NCBI RefSeq assembly: GCF_008831285.2 | Contig: NC_045145.1 | Coordinates: forward strand, 9,486,802-9,550,801 | Length of the DNA: 64,000 bases | Reading direction: 5' to 3' | From: Nymphaea colorata | Taxonomy: Eukaryota > Streptophyta > Magnoliopsida > Nymphaeales > Nymphaeaceae | Notes under the pieces: model-generated | Seen by the model: the letters and a program-made list of their open reading frames with translations, nothing else | Databases searched by the model: none | What the model was told of the DNA's origin: nothing | Shown here: one piece after another, positions 1 through 11,299 of the stretch | How the letters are laid out: each line of letters opens with the position of its first letter | Numbering within the stretch: the stretch's first letter is position 1 | Made by a program: the position numbers and the translations under genes

Positions 1-1370
1 ATGACGAAGCCGACATTGCCATTCCTCGTACGATCCATTCATGCCTCTTGATTGAACAAAGTAAGCCTTTTTGACATCTCCTTTGATTGTGGGTCTCACT
101 AGCATAGGGTAGAGTCCACAAATCTAGTTTTCAGACCTCGCAGAAGCTCCAGGCTTGTCTTGAGATCCTTTATCACAAAACCAAATGGAGTAAATTCAAT
201 TGTACATCGATTGTCAGAAGTTAAACGCCTCACATAAATAAGATTATTTACTACATAGGGGACATATAAATTAATTTTTCAACATAAATAAGGATACTTG
301 AATCTTAATATGCACGTCTCCTACATGAGATATAAGAAGAAACTTACCATTTCCAACCATCACTGAATCTGAACCAGAATAACTTGCTTGTTTTCCATCA
401 CGTCATCGTTGTTGACTATATTGTTGGTAGCTTTGATGTCGTGGTACCAATATTCATCCCCGGATTGCTGCATGGTCTATACGGAGAAGGAACGAGGAAT
501 ATGCCAATAAGTTTTAACCATGTGGCCCTTGCAGCCACAGTATTGACAAATGTCACTTGCTTTAGATTGCTGATTTTCAGAATTTAAAGATTCACTGGAT
601 GTTTGATGAGCATCATTATTTTGCAAATCTTCCACCACGACCACCTCTACTGCGGTAGAAACCACTTCTCCCTCTTCCGCATCCACGACTACAGACAATA
701 TTAATGACCACTACAGAATTTTGTTTGTCCGCCTGATCAAGCGAGTCAGGCTTCAAATCTGCAATCGCTTCTCTTGGTTGAGAAGCACCTCATATAACTC
801 AACAAATGGGAGATCCTTTGATGAAGACGTCATCAAGGAGGTAACAAGGCTTTCATAATCTGACGGAAGGGCATTCAACACAATTTGAACTAAGTCATTG
901 GGAATTTGACATTCGGCAGAAGCAAGGGAATCAATAAGCAACTTTATTTTGTTTAACTGTTCCACCATACTCGCGTACCCTTTCTTCATGAAGATAAACT
1001 CTTTCTTCATAATAATGACATGGAGTGGTGAGTGAGAACCATATGTTTTCTTGAAAGTGAACAAGCCTCTCGAGCAGCAGGCAATCAGATGATTTGACCG
1101 AAAACAGCTTCCGAAACGATGACTTTTGTCCAGCTCAATGCTAGCTTGTCTGATTTTCTCAATGCTAAATATTTAGTATTTGTTTCTGCTTTTCCATTTG
1201 ACAAAATAATCTAGGTTGGTTCCACTGATGAACCATCAACAAACTCCAAAAAATCCTGAGATCATAATGAACTCGTGTTGACTTCTCCACAACATGTAAT
1301 TGTCCCGATTCAGCTTGACCGAGACTAAACTCCCAATAGCATTCCATTGGGTAGCTGAAGAAGACAACAT
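1..1370 (-). pseudogene. Copia A gag-protease-integrase remnant
   Basis: Reading leftwards from the ATG at 1370, broken frames give a copia capsid. Around 753-1064 there is a readable block with SYESL/LTSLM-type capsid helices and the LLNQEKRL segment. A zinc knuckle follows at about 520-560, in which the last cysteine of CX2CX4HX4C is tyrosine (CQYCGCKGHMVKTY). Sequence matching element B's protease tail and pre-integrase region reaches position 1. Several frameshifts and stops rule out function. It is the same family as element B, which lets each copy help read the other. Confidence 0.8.
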
Positions 1371-1387
1371 TATGCTGCTGAGAACAT

Positions 1388-1399
1388 ACTTTAATACCA
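1388..1399 (-). other. Primer-binding site of element A
   Basis: On the minus strand this reads TGGTATTAAAGT, one or two changes from the TGGTATCA core complementary to the 3' end of plant initiator-Met tRNA. It lies between the LTR and the gag start, as in plant copia elements. Confidence 0.65.
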
Positions 1400-1409
1400 T
1401 AAAAAGTAA

Positions 1410-1688
1410 TGGCACACAATGGAATGGAAGAGTCTCTTGCGTGGTTACCTTGCAAGTGTCTAATCAAATTATATAGATTACATTCGGTGGGAGTTACAAT
1501 GGTATTAACTGCAAGTCTCGACAACAAAGAGACAAAATTACAAGAAGATATTACAGTGTTTCAAGAGATTCAAAATTCAAAATATATTGCTAAAGATAGC
1601 ACTAACTCTTTCTGAACAAAAACTGTTCCCAATGTTTCTCCTTAATATCAGGAATCTCAACAGATTTTAAAAGAGAAACCTACTTACA
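1410..1688 (-). repeat. 5' LTR of copia element A
   Basis: A segment of about 279 bp bounded on the minus strand by TG...CA (TGTAAGTAGG at the right, GTGTGCCA at the left). It is clearly homologous to 10933-11207, with small indels. The right edge is set by loss of similarity between the two copies. The left edge is less certain, because about 10 bp separate it from the primer site. Confidence 0.7.
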
Positions 1689-1961
1689 ATTATTTGGAGT
1701 GCGGGATACTACAAATCCAGCACTTAAGATCACCATCCAACTCTTGAATGGATTCTACTACTTGACGTGAGCCAAATCTGCTAACCTCTTTCAAAAGTTA
1801 GTCATGTCTTAGGATGCAAGCTTAAACCCTTTGAATGAGATCCTAAATTAGAAGAATGAGAATTCAATGATCACCATTGTCTTGGCTGCGAAACTCTATG
1901 GAAAAGAAGATTGCTGGCAGGTTGTACTTTGTAGACACTTTAAAGGAAGTCTGACAGGGAG
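1689..1961 (+). pseudogene. Copia C gag, first piece (split by element G)
   Basis: The plus strand reads as the N-terminal half of a copia gag: a TTNPALKITIQLLNGFYYL-type start, then an ENSMI segment, then EKKIAGRLYFVDTLKEV running into the left end of element G. Frames shift at least once and contain stops. The sequence continues logically at 7528 (LYSQQDNVVRKYQITQEI), so both pieces are one gag interrupted by G. Element A sits directly upstream, so the true 5' end is missing here. Confidence 0.75.
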
Positions 1962-2830
1962 TGTTATGGTTGTCCCCCCCCCCCCCCCCCAACAGACCTT
2001 GTTCCAAACTTGTAAAAGAACTCACAATATGAATATATTATTAGAAAGACAGATTACCTCTGCAAACAAATACTTAAGAAGATAACAATCAGTCAATTTC
2101 AACACTTAATGCTACCACAAACGCTCTCAAACTTCAAGAATATATATAACCAATAATTACGCAGTTAATGGCAGCCTTTAGCCTCAATATAACAGCCCAA
2201 ACCAGCTAATTTGATAATAGGAAGTGCACAAAACTGCTCATACCAAGTTCATGACTGCTACAATAGGCGTAATGTTGAGATTCTAATAATAAATGAACAT
2301 ATTGTAGGAATAAAACATCATAAAAGATGCACACCAAGTTTATGTGAATAAAATCCCAATAATTGGGTAAAAACCACGGGCAAGGAGAATTTATATATAT
2401 CAAAGGGGACTAAATACACCAAAAACAATATCTCTATTATTTTAAGAGAAATATTGAACACAAAAGAAGAATAACAATCTCTTATACGAATGGAAGAAAG
2501 AACCCCAAAAGAAATAAGAAAGAGCTCACTCAATGAAGACTGCCTTCGTTCCTCTTTATTCTTTGTCCCTCCTCTCTCTTCTTGACCTGTTGATTAACCC
2601 ATGCAGCCTTGCTGCGTTTTTCTTCTTCTTCTCTTCCTTGCCTTCCTCCTCTCTTTCTCGTTTTGGCTGTGTGTGTGCAGCAAGAGGGAAGCTCTCTTTT
2701 CCTTTTGAAAAGAGAAAGGTGAATGAGAGAGAGAGAGGGGCACCGTTGAGTGCCCTTCCCCTTTCTCCACTTGCTCACTCAAGTGAGAGGGTGAGTCTGG
2801 TCCTCACTTGAGGCTAGACCCGACCCAACA
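1962..2830 (-). repeat. 3' LTR of copia G
   Basis: 869 bp, TGTTATGG...CCCAACA on the plus strand (TGTTGGG...CCATAACA on the element strand). It aligns along its whole length with 6678-7527. A C run near 1974-1990 replaces a TTTTTCCCC stretch in the other LTR. The CT/GA-rich part (2530-2780) gives overlapping open frames on both strands that are not genes. Confidence 0.9.
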
Positions 2831-2842
2831 AGCTCCCCCTCC
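2831..2842 (-). other. Polypurine tract of copia G
   Basis: On the element strand, GGAGGGGGAGCT ends exactly at the TGTTGGG start of the 3' LTR. This is where plus-strand DNA synthesis is primed, and it confirms the minus orientation and the LTR edge at 2830. Confidence 0.85.
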
Positions 2843-2849
2843 ATCCTCA

Positions 2850-5800
2850 AGAGAGGGATTGTATGTGCAAAATGAATAAACTTAATACATTGCCTTAAAT
2901 GTAGTCATCTCATCTAGGTCTCTACAGTTGCCATGCTTCTCTTTTGGCATATAGGATTTTTATCTGTTCTTTAACTGCATTAGTTTTTGCTCAAGCACAT
3001 CACGAATCTAATTATATCTAACATCAATGTTCTTGGTCATTGAGTGAATAGTTGTTAGACTATACATCTCCCCCTACAAAAGTAAAAACAACCAGACTTT
3101 TTAGAGTTTAAGTCATTTGCCATGTCTGCATCAATGAATCATTGTATCTTTAGGTTAGATTCACCAAAACATAAATAGTAATTGAAAGTATGTTTAAGAT
3201 ACTTTAGGATCCACTTCACTATTGCTCAATGCTCCTTGCTTGGATTTGACGAAAACCTACTAACTATACCAATTGCATAAGCCAAGTTTGAGTGTGTGCA
3301 AATCATAGCGTACATGAGACTCCATACTGTGGAGGCATATTATACATTCTCCATTCTTTCTTTCTCATCTGCTGAGGATGGACGTTGCTCATTTTCAAAT
3401 TTAAAATGTGTTGTTAAACGTATGTTTATTGTTTTGACATCTTTCATACTGAACTTGCTAAGCATATTCTCAAAGTATTTCTTTTGTGACAACCATAACT
3501 TCTTGACCTTCTTATCACAAACAATTCTCATGCCTAACAATTATTGTGTTGCTCCTAAGTCTTTCATATCAAAGAACTTTCTCATGTCCTTCTTTAATTG
3601 GCTAATCAATTGATAGTTCTGTCCAATAATAAACATGTCATCTACATATAACAACAAGATAATGAAGTTACCTGATGAGAACTCTTTGATGTAGACATAA
3701 TGATTTATTATTGACATGTAATATTTTTTATTTATCATAAATGCATCAAATTTTTTGTACCACTTCCTAGGTGCTTGTTTAAGTCCATACATGCTCTTCC
3801 TTAACTTGAAAACTATGTATTTTTTTAATAACTACAAAACCTTCTAATTGTGTCGTGTAGATTTCTTTCTCTAAATTTCCATGAAGAAAAATGATTTTTT
3901 ATTTAACTGCTTCAACTCCAAGATTAGACATGTCACCAAACCAAGCATTACCCTAATAGATAACATTTTAATCATAGAAGAAAAAATTTCATCAAAATCA
4001 ATACGTTTTTCCTACTTGAAACCTTTTACTACCAACTTGGCTTTGTATGTCAACTTGCCTTGGTATTCATTTTTAAGTTTGTAGATCCACTTGTTTCGCA
4101 ATATTTTCTTATCCCTTGATAGCTCTACCAAATCATCACTTCTTGCACGGCTTGAATTCATTCATCTTTATGCACATCATCTAATACCTTTACATAGGAT
4201 TCTGACTCTCCACTATTTATAAACATAATATATTAATTAACAAAATATTTAGTAGATGGTATATGTGTTCTTTTACCTCTCTTAAATTGCTCTTCAATTG
4301 GTTCTGAATGAGGAGGAAACTCTCCCTCCAACTCATGCTCATAATTAGTTTGAGTCTCTATAGGACTATCATCTGTATATTGCTCTTCTCCTCTATTTCC
4401 TCTTTCTCTACATTTTCATCAGTCTCACCATGCTTAGATGAAAGTTCTTCAGGTTCTGCATAGGTTGACTTATGAACACCACTAGCATTCATACCTGACT
4501 GTTTACCTCCCATGACATATTCAATCGTCTGATCCTTTTTGAAAACATCAAAACTCCTGTATATTTTGTCACTCTTTGGATCGTATAACCTGTAACCAAA
4601 TTCATAATCTGTATAACCAAGAAATATTTGAGGAATAACTTTATCATCTAATTTGGTTCGATGTTCTTTAGATACATCCATGATAGCTTTGCAACCAAAG
4701 TCTCTAAGGTGATTATATTTTACTTTTTTATCTAACCAAACTCTCTCTAGAATATCTTCATCTAGGGGCACTAAAGGAGATCTGTTTATCAAATAAACTA
4801 CAGTTCACATTGCCTCTATGTAAAAGTACGTAGGTAACTTAGAGCTAGATAGCAAACTTATTATTTTCTCAATTATAGTTTTGTTTATCCTTTCTGCAAC
4901 TCTATTTTGATGTGGAGTATAGGGAACTGTCTTTCATGTCTAATACCATGCTTAAGACAATATTCTCGTAAAAAAAAAGCTATGTACCCACTACCAATAT
5001 TTGTACATAATCTGTTCATCTTCTTACCCGTTTCATGCTCAACTGTTGCATAAAAAGTCATGAAGATATTACTTCATTTTTGTTTTTCATTGTAAAAGCC
5101 CACACCTTCCTAGATGCATCATCAATAAATGTGATAAAATAAGATGCTCCACTTTTAAATGTCACTTTTATAGGTCCACACAAATCTGAATAAACTAAAT
5201 CTAATACATTTTTATTTTTTAAAGAACACTTTTTTCTAAAAAGAGATTATATGCAACTTACCAACTAAGCAATGATCACAAGGCGATAACTCTACACCAT
5301 CTGCCTTTGGTAACAAATTCTTCTTGGAGAGCAAATCAATTTCTATTGACTCATGTGACTTAGCTTCTTATGCCACAAGTCTGACAAAATACTATTAGTA
5401 ACTGCATTTAGCTCAACACTATTGATTCGAGACTTTATACCATACAAAGAGCCGAATCTGTTACTTCTAGTCAACACTAATGTCTTCTTTGTCAATTTCT
5501 AACTAGCATGACTAAAAGAAGTACAATATCCATCTTTACTTAGTTTTCCTACAAAAATTAAATTCATTCTAAGATCTGGAACATGCCTCACATCTCTCAA
5601 AGTCAATTTGCATCATGTACTTTTTTCAATGCAAACAATTGCTACTCCAATAATCTTTGAATTGTCACTGTTGCTTATGTGAACTACTCCAAGATCACAT
5701 GTTTTGTAGGATGACAACAAATCTCTATATAGTGTGGTATGATAAGATGCTCCAATATCTAATATCCATGTAGAATCACTAACTGCAAGACAATCATTTT

Positions 5801-6628
5801 CATTGGATAAAAGTAATACTACCTGATCATCTGAAGCAACTGTAGTGTATTCTTTTGGTTTCATACTCTCTTGACTCTTCTTTTTTTGTTCTTTTTCTTC
5901 TTTTTATTTCTTATAATCAATTTTTTTGTGACCCGGAATACCACATTGAAAACATTTACTTGTCATCTTGGGCATTGATTTGAACCTAGATTTTGATCTG
6001 TCATGCCATTTATTACGGTTCTTCTATTTGCCTCTGTCTCCCATCACTAGCACTTATGAGCTAATAGTACCAAGAGACTTTCTCATTGTCTCTTCATTTA
6101 AAAAGTTGTTGATTACATATTTCATCGTTAGCACACCATTTGGAGTAGAATTGTTCAAAGAAACAACTAAAGTCTCTCAATTATCTAGAAGAGAACTGAG
6201 CAATAAGAGTGCCTATAACTCATCATCTAACATCATTTTCGTGGCTGACAACTGATTAATTATGCTTTGTACTTCATTCAAATTCTCTGACATAGGTTTT
6301 CCTCTCTAAGTTTGAGATTTACCAATTGCCTGATAAAAATATCTTTGTTTCTAGTTGTTTTCTTCTCATAAAGATCATGCAACTTCTGCCATAATGACTT
6401 TGCACTTATCTCTACGGATACCAAATGAAAGACACTGTCATCTAACAATTGTCTAATGGTGCTAATGATTTTTCTATCTAATAACTTCTATTTATCATCT
6501 GTCATATGCGTTGGTCTGTTATTCTCAATGGTTGTATAAAAATCTTTGAGCAAATCATCTATTTTTGTTTTTCATATAGTCCAATTGTTTTTATTTGGAG
6601 AGATCATCTTAGTGGGGGTCGACTCCAT
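2850..6628 (-). pseudogene. Copia G gag-pol polyprotein, degenerate
   Basis: From an ATG at 6628 leftwards: a capsid (start MESTPTKMISPNK); a zinc knuckle at about 5915-5965 with the last cysteine changed (CFQCGIPGHKKIDY); a protease core at about 5745-5785, DIGASYH where the family has D-S/T-G; and integrase, with a readable C-terminal block 4358-4792 (RSPLVPLDEDILERVWLDKK, FLGY). RT shows MYGLKQAPRKWYKKFD (near 3760-3792) and an intact YVDDMFI near 3640-3660. RNase H follows from about 3340 to 2850. Frameshifts and stops break it into at least eight frames, so it cannot make a polyprotein. Domain order and motifs identify copia with confidence; the lineage is inferred. Confidence 0.85.
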
Positions 6629-6662
6629 CTTTCAATAAGAATGAATGCAACAAACCTAGCGT

Positions 6663-6674
6663 GCTTTGATACCA
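6663..6674 (-). other. Primer-binding site of copia G
   Basis: The element strand reads TGGTATCAAAGC, matching the plant initiator-Met tRNA primer complement (TGGTATCAGAGC) with one change. It begins a few bases inside the 5' LTR, the standard place. Confidence 0.85.
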
Positions 6675-6677
6675 CTT

Positions 6678-7527
6678 CGTTATGGTTGTTTTTCCCCAAC
6701 AAACCTTGTTCAAAACTTGTAAAAAAACTCACAATATGGATATGTTCTTGTAAAAATAGATTACCCATACAAATGAATACTTAAGAAGACAACAACCAGC
6801 TAATTTCAGCACTTAATGTTGTCACAAACACTCTCAAACTTCAAGAATACATATATTCAATAATTACAAAGCTAATGGCATCCTTTAGTATCAATATAAC
6901 AGCCCAAACCAACTAGTTTGATAATAAGAAGTACAAAAAACTGCTCATACCATGTTCATGAATTCTACAATAGGCGTAATGCTGAAATTCCAATAATAAG
7001 TAACATGTTGCTTGAATAAAGCATGATAAAAGATGCACACTAAGTATACATGGAGAAACCCCCAATAATGAGGTAAAAAACTATAGGCAAGGAGACTTTA
7101 TATATGTCAAAGAGGACCAAATACCCCAGCAGCAATATCTCTAATGTTTTAAGAGAAACAGTGAACACAAGAGAAGAATAACACTCTCTTATAGAATAGA
7201 AGAAAGAACCCAAAAAGAAACAAGAAAGACCTCACTCAATGAAGGCTGCTTTCATTCCTCTTTCTTCTTTGTCTCTCCTCTCTCTTCTTGACATGTTGAT
7301 ATGCAGCCATGCTGCGTTTTTCATCTTCTTCTCTTCCTTGCCTTCCTCCTCTCCTTCTCGTTTTGGCTATGTGTGTGCAGCAAGAGGGAAGCATCTTTTC
7401 CTTTTGAAAAGAGAAAGACGAAAGAGAGAGAAAAGGCACCGTCGGGTGCCCTTCCCCTTTTCTTTGCCCACTCATTCAAGTGAGTGGGTGGGTCGGGTCC
7501 TCACTTGAGGCTGGACCCGACCCAACA
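6678..7527 (-). repeat. 5' LTR of copia G
   Basis: 850 bp, homologous throughout to 1962-2830. The terminal TG facing the primer site has become CG (plus strand, CGTTATGG), while the outer end keeps CCCAACA. Divergence from its partner (substitutions every several bases by eye, plus indels) means insertion was not recent. Confidence 0.9.
7098..7105 (-). promoter_or_regulatory. Probable LTR TATA box of copia G
   Basis: ATATATAA on the element strand, about 420 bp before the inner LTR end. The same place in the other LTR (2391-2400) has ATATATATAA. It would separate U3 from R. Conservation in both LTRs supports it; no transcript data are available. Confidence 0.45.
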
Positions 7528-8290
7528 CGGCGCTCTATAGTCAGCAGGATAATGTGGTAAGGAAATATCAAATCACTCAAGAAATCAACGAACTGAAGCT
7601 GTGCGACAAGGTGTTTTGTGAGTATCTCGGTCAACTTAGAGCCCTTACTCCCTTACCCCCATAGCCACTGATGCTATCACAATTGAAAATAATAGAGAAA
7701 GGGACAATTTTTTCCAGATGCTCGCATGTCTGAGGCCCGAATACGAACAACTTCGCGGCCAGGTTCCTATGATTAGTGAACTTCCAAAACTTAGTTATAT
7801 ACACTGTATCATTTTGAGTGAGGAATGCAGGAAGAACGTTATGACTCTGACCAAAACTGATGGAGAAATTGATTCTCAAGATGCTCTTGTCATCAAACAA
7901 AATCAGCCAGGGATCATCATAGGAAGTGAACCGAAGGAGGAAACTGCAAAATGGAAAATCATACCAGAGATTAGTGCTAGAAGTTGAACAAAGAACCTAA
8001 TAATGGTGGAAAAATAAGGCTGATTAGGCAAACCCTAAAGACGATGAGACGTCGGTTACTATGAAAATATTTACCCAAACACTGCAGAACTTCACAAAGC
8101 AGCAACGTGCTGCAACTTTGGCCACCACTGCTCACAAACCATAGGGCTCAGATAGTGCTGCTCATGAGCTCGAGCTCTAGCTTGATCTCAGCTTCATTCA
8201 ACTACACAACATCAAGCTTGAGCTCAACTCATTTAACTCATTTATACAATGAACGTTTAACTCATTTAACTCATCTAATTGATAATTTGT
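7528..8290 (+). pseudogene. Copia C gag, second piece
   Basis: Continues the gag interrupted at 1961: YSQQDNVVRKYQITQEINEL, a run of ATDAITIENNRERDNFF type, then the open stretch 7718-7987 with LACLRPEYEQLRGQ and LSEECRKNVMTLTKTDGEI, all hallmarks of copia gag (UBN2-type). A frameshift near 7660 separates the first part. From about 8100 to 8290 a Ser/Thr/His-rich linker (STHLTHL...) leads toward where the protease should be. The similarity then stops, and reversed copia B sequence begins at about 8290-8310. No protease, integrase or RT of this element follows directly. Confidence 0.75.
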
Positions 8291-8299
8291 CAACAAGTG

Positions 8300-10895
8300 G
8301 TTCATAATTGGGATCCAAAACCGGAGTCCGATTTGCAATAAAATCTCTCGGTTTAAGAGAACCCATCATGGAGCATGTCACCATAGTGAGTCGCAGCTCT
8401 ATGAGTAGCAGAGTTCATCATTAATGGAGGCCCATGACTAGATGACGTTGAGTGCTGCATGTCTCCATCCATATTAGTTGAAGCGTCATCTGCTTTACAT
8501 CAAAGCTCATGCTAGGGAAGTTTATAGTTGCTGGTGTTTCATGCCCATGAATTGCATCATCAGCCGGTGCTCCATGAGAAAAAAATTCTGTTGGTGTCGG
8601 GAGGATAACATTAACATTATGAGAGCAGGTGTCATGATGCCTCTTGGAGTCTCAGGCTGATCTGAAGAAGAGACATAAGCATGGGGTGGGCTTTCCACTA
8701 GAAATATCAGCATGAGGTGGTCCTGCACTTGTTCCAGAATTTTTTGACTGCATTGGATTAATAAACACCCACTGATTTATGACAGCATTTTGGCAAAGAG
8801 TGTCAGCTTAAATAGATGGTCCCCTTTCAAGCTCATTGAACAGCACATGATGAGAAATTATGACCCGATTGGACTTAGGTTCTAGGCAAATATAGACTTT
8901 GTGAAGGCTTCCGTATCCAACAAGGATGCATGGAGCTGTTTTGGATTGAAATTTATGATCGTTCGACATAGTCAATATGGAAAAGCATTTCAAATGGTGA
9001 TTGTTTATTGAGCTTAAGTTTCTAAATGCCTCCACCCAAAATTTGTGATGACGTTGTGCATCATTAATCATGCTTAGACCTGTCTCCACAAACATGTTTA
9101 TTTTTCTGCTTGAGAGTCCCATTTTGTTTAGAAGTGTAGAGGCATGAAAACCGATGAACTATTCCTTGCGACTCCAAACTTTTTTCAAATTCCTTTTTGT
9201 AAAATTCTCCCCTATTATCGGATTGAACAGTTTCAATAGAGGATCCAAACTGCTTTTCAACTACAACTTAAAATTTTTTAAAACAATCATAGACCTGAGA
9301 CTTTTTTGAGAGGAAAAATCTAGAACTGTGAGTGATTATCCACAATCACCAAGAAAAAATTATATCCATTACGAGAGAATATAAGCGCCGGCCCCAAACA
9401 TCCATATAAATTAATTCTATGGGTTTTGAGGCATGAAAACTTGATGAAGGAAATGACAATTTATGAGATTTTCCAACCAAACACTGTTCAGAAAGTTTAA
9501 TTGAAATAGAAAAATTTATTGAAATAAAACTAAGAGAGATAAGCAAAGCTACAATTTTCCTATTTGTGTGGCCAAGCCGACGATGCCATTCATCATATGA
9601 TCCATTCATGCCTCTTGATTGAGCAAAGTTAGCCTTTTTGACGTCTCCTTTGATTGTGGGTCTCACCCGCATAGGGTAGAGTCCAAATCTAGTTTTTGGT
9701 CCTCGCAGAAGCTCCTGGCTTGTCTTGAGATCGTTTATCACAAAACCAAGTGGAGTAAATTCAATTGAACATCCATTATCAGAAGTTAAACACCTCACTT
9801 CAATAAGATTATTTACTACAGATGGGACATATAAATTATTTTTCAACATAAATGAGGATCCTTGAATCTTAATTGGCATGTCTCCTACATGAGATATAAG
9901 AACAAACTTACCATTTCCAACCATCACTGAATGTGAACCAGAATAACTTAGCTTGTTTTCCAACATGTCATCGTTGTTGACTATATACGTCATTGTTGTT
10001 GACTATATTGTTGGTGGCTCCGATGTCGGGGTACTGTGTTGCCCTTGCGGCCACAATATTGACAAATCACACTTGCTTTAGATTGCAGACTTTTAGAATT
10101 TAAATAAAGATTCATTCGATGTTTGTTGACCACCATTATTCTGCAATCTTCCACCACGACCACCTCTGCCGTGATAGAAACCACTTTGCCCTTGACCGCG
10201 TCCACGACTATGGACAATATTAAAAACCACTACAGAATTTTGTTTGTCCACCTGATCAAGCGAGTCAAGCCTCGAAATATGCAATCGCTTCTCTTGGTTG
10301 AGAAGCACTTCATATTACTCAACAAATGGGAGATCCTTTGATGAAGACATCATCAAGGAGGTAAGGAGGCTTTCATAATCTGATGGAAGGTCATTCAACA
10401 CAATTTGAACTAAGTCGTCATTAGGAATTTGACATTCGGCAGGAGCAAAGGAATCAATAAGCAACTTTATTTTGTTTAAATATTCCACCATACTCGCGTA
10501 TCCTTCTTCATGAACATAAGCTCTTTCTTCATAATAATGACGTGCATTGGTGAGCAAGAACCAAATGTTTTCTTGAGAGTGGACCAAGCCTCTCGAGCAG
10601 TAGGCAATCATATGATTTGACCGAGAACAGCTTCTGAAACAATGACTTTTATCCAGCTCAATGCTAGCTTGTCTGATTTTCTCAATGCTAAATATTTAGG
10701 ATTTGTTTCTGCTTTTCCATTTGACAAAATAATCTGGGTTTGTTTCACTGATGAACAATCAACAAACTTCAACAAATCCTGAGAGAACATGATGAACTTG
10801 CGTTGGGTTCTCCACAACATGTAATTTTCTTGATTCAGCTTGACCGAGACTAAACTCCCAATAGCATTCCATTGGGTAGCTGAAGAAGACGACAT
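8300..10895 (-). pseudogene. Copia B gag-protease-integrase remnant
   Basis: From the ATG at 10895: the capsid starts MSSSSATQWNAIGSLVSVKL with NYMLWRTQ (10608-10940) and continues through 10315-10611. A damaged zinc knuckle lies at about 10040 (CQYCGRKGN, then broken). The long open stretch 9346-9993 holds the protease C-terminal part, the pre-integrase motif WHRRLGH, the CLVGKSHKLSF zinc-binding segment and IYMDVWG at the integrase core. The core continues to about 8808 with a SDN aspartate motif near 9215, and the catalytic glutamate region reads NGTLKQK, so that glutamate is lost. A linker with a VTCSMMGSLKPRDF motif precedes the truncation. Frameshifts are frequent. Confidence 0.85.
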
Positions 10896-10910
10896 TATGC
10901 TGCTGAGCAG

Positions 10911-10922
10911 ACTTTGATACCA
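10911..10922 (-). other. Primer-binding site of copia B
   Basis: TGGTATCAAAGT on the element strand, between the gag ATG and the LTR, matching the initiator-Met tRNA primer type. The counterpart in element A has TGGTATTAAAGT. Confidence 0.8.
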
Positions 10923-10932
10923 TAAGAAGGAA

Positions 10933-11207
10933 TGGCACATGATGGAATGGAAATATGGAAGTGTCTTGCGTGGGTACCTTGCAAGTGTCTAATCAAATTA
11001 TATAGATTACATTCGGTGGGAGTTACAATGGTATTAGCAGCAAGTCTCAACAATAAAGAGACAAAATTACAAGATATTACAGCGTTTCAATACATTCAAA
11101 ATATATTGGTAAAGATAGCACTAATGCTTTGTCAACAAAAACTGTTCCTGATGTTTCTCCTTAATATCAGGAATCTCAACAGATTTTAAAAGAGAAACCT
11201 ACTTACA
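10933..11207 (-). repeat. 5' LTR of copia B
   Basis: About 275 bp, homologous to 1410-1688. The right edge (TACTTACA on the plus strand) is where similarity to copy A ends. The inner edge is approximate because about 10 bp lie between it and the primer site. Confidence 0.7.
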
Positions 11208-11299
11208 AGTATTTCCAAACTTTCAGGTGTTTATGTTTTTCAAATTGCAAGATCATAATTAGAATAACTTCCAATTATGGTCCTTCTCTTGTGTATGAG

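Larger units (their letters stand above)
1..1688 (-). mobile_element. Ty1/copia element A, 5' part only, cut by the window edge
   Basis: This is the 5' part of a minus-strand copia retrotransposon: LTR at the right (1410-1688), a Met-tRNA-type primer site, gag, then protease and the start of integrase running off the left edge. It is closely similar to element B (8290-11207), and the match stops abruptly on the right at 1688 and 11207, which fixes the outer LTR edge. The right flank (from 1689) reads as a plus-strand gag of a different copia family, so A probably inserted into that older element. The 3' half lies outside the window. Confidence 0.85.
1962..7527 (-). mobile_element. Complete two-LTR Ty1/copia element G, minus strand
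   Basis: A structurally complete copia: LTRs at 1962-2830 and 6678-7527, a polypurine tract inside the left LTR, and a Met-tRNA primer site inside the right LTR, so transcription runs right to left. The internal part (about 3.85 kb) has gag, protease, integrase, RT and RNase H in copia order. The LTRs differ at many positions and by indels, and the coding region has many breaks, so the copy is old. It sits in the gag of plus-strand copia C. The flanking 5-mers GGGAG and CGGCG match at 3 of 5 positions, compatible with a decayed target duplication. Protein similarity looks closest to the Tork/Tnt1 lineage, which is inference. Confidence 0.9.
8290..11207 (-). mobile_element. Ty1/copia element B, 3'-truncated sister of A
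   Basis: Minus-strand copia with LTR (10933-11207), primer site (10911-10922), gag, protease, integrase and the linker before RT, ending abruptly at about 8300. The RT, RNase H and 3' LTR are missing. From about 9570 to 11207 it is the same family as element A, with high similarity along gag and LTR. Its left neighbour is the linker of plus-strand copia C, and its right neighbour reads as the integrase-RT linker of a plus-strand copia (D), so it lies inside older copia DNA. Confidence 0.85.

Noticed and set aside
2530-2811. Overlapping open frames on both strands (also at 7236-7508)
   Set aside because: They lie in the C/T-rich part of copia G's LTRs and appear twice because the LTR is repeated; low-complexity translation.
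1962-7527. Copia G as an active element
   Set aside because: Both LTRs, PBS and PPT are present, but the protease core, knuckle and frame are broken many times.
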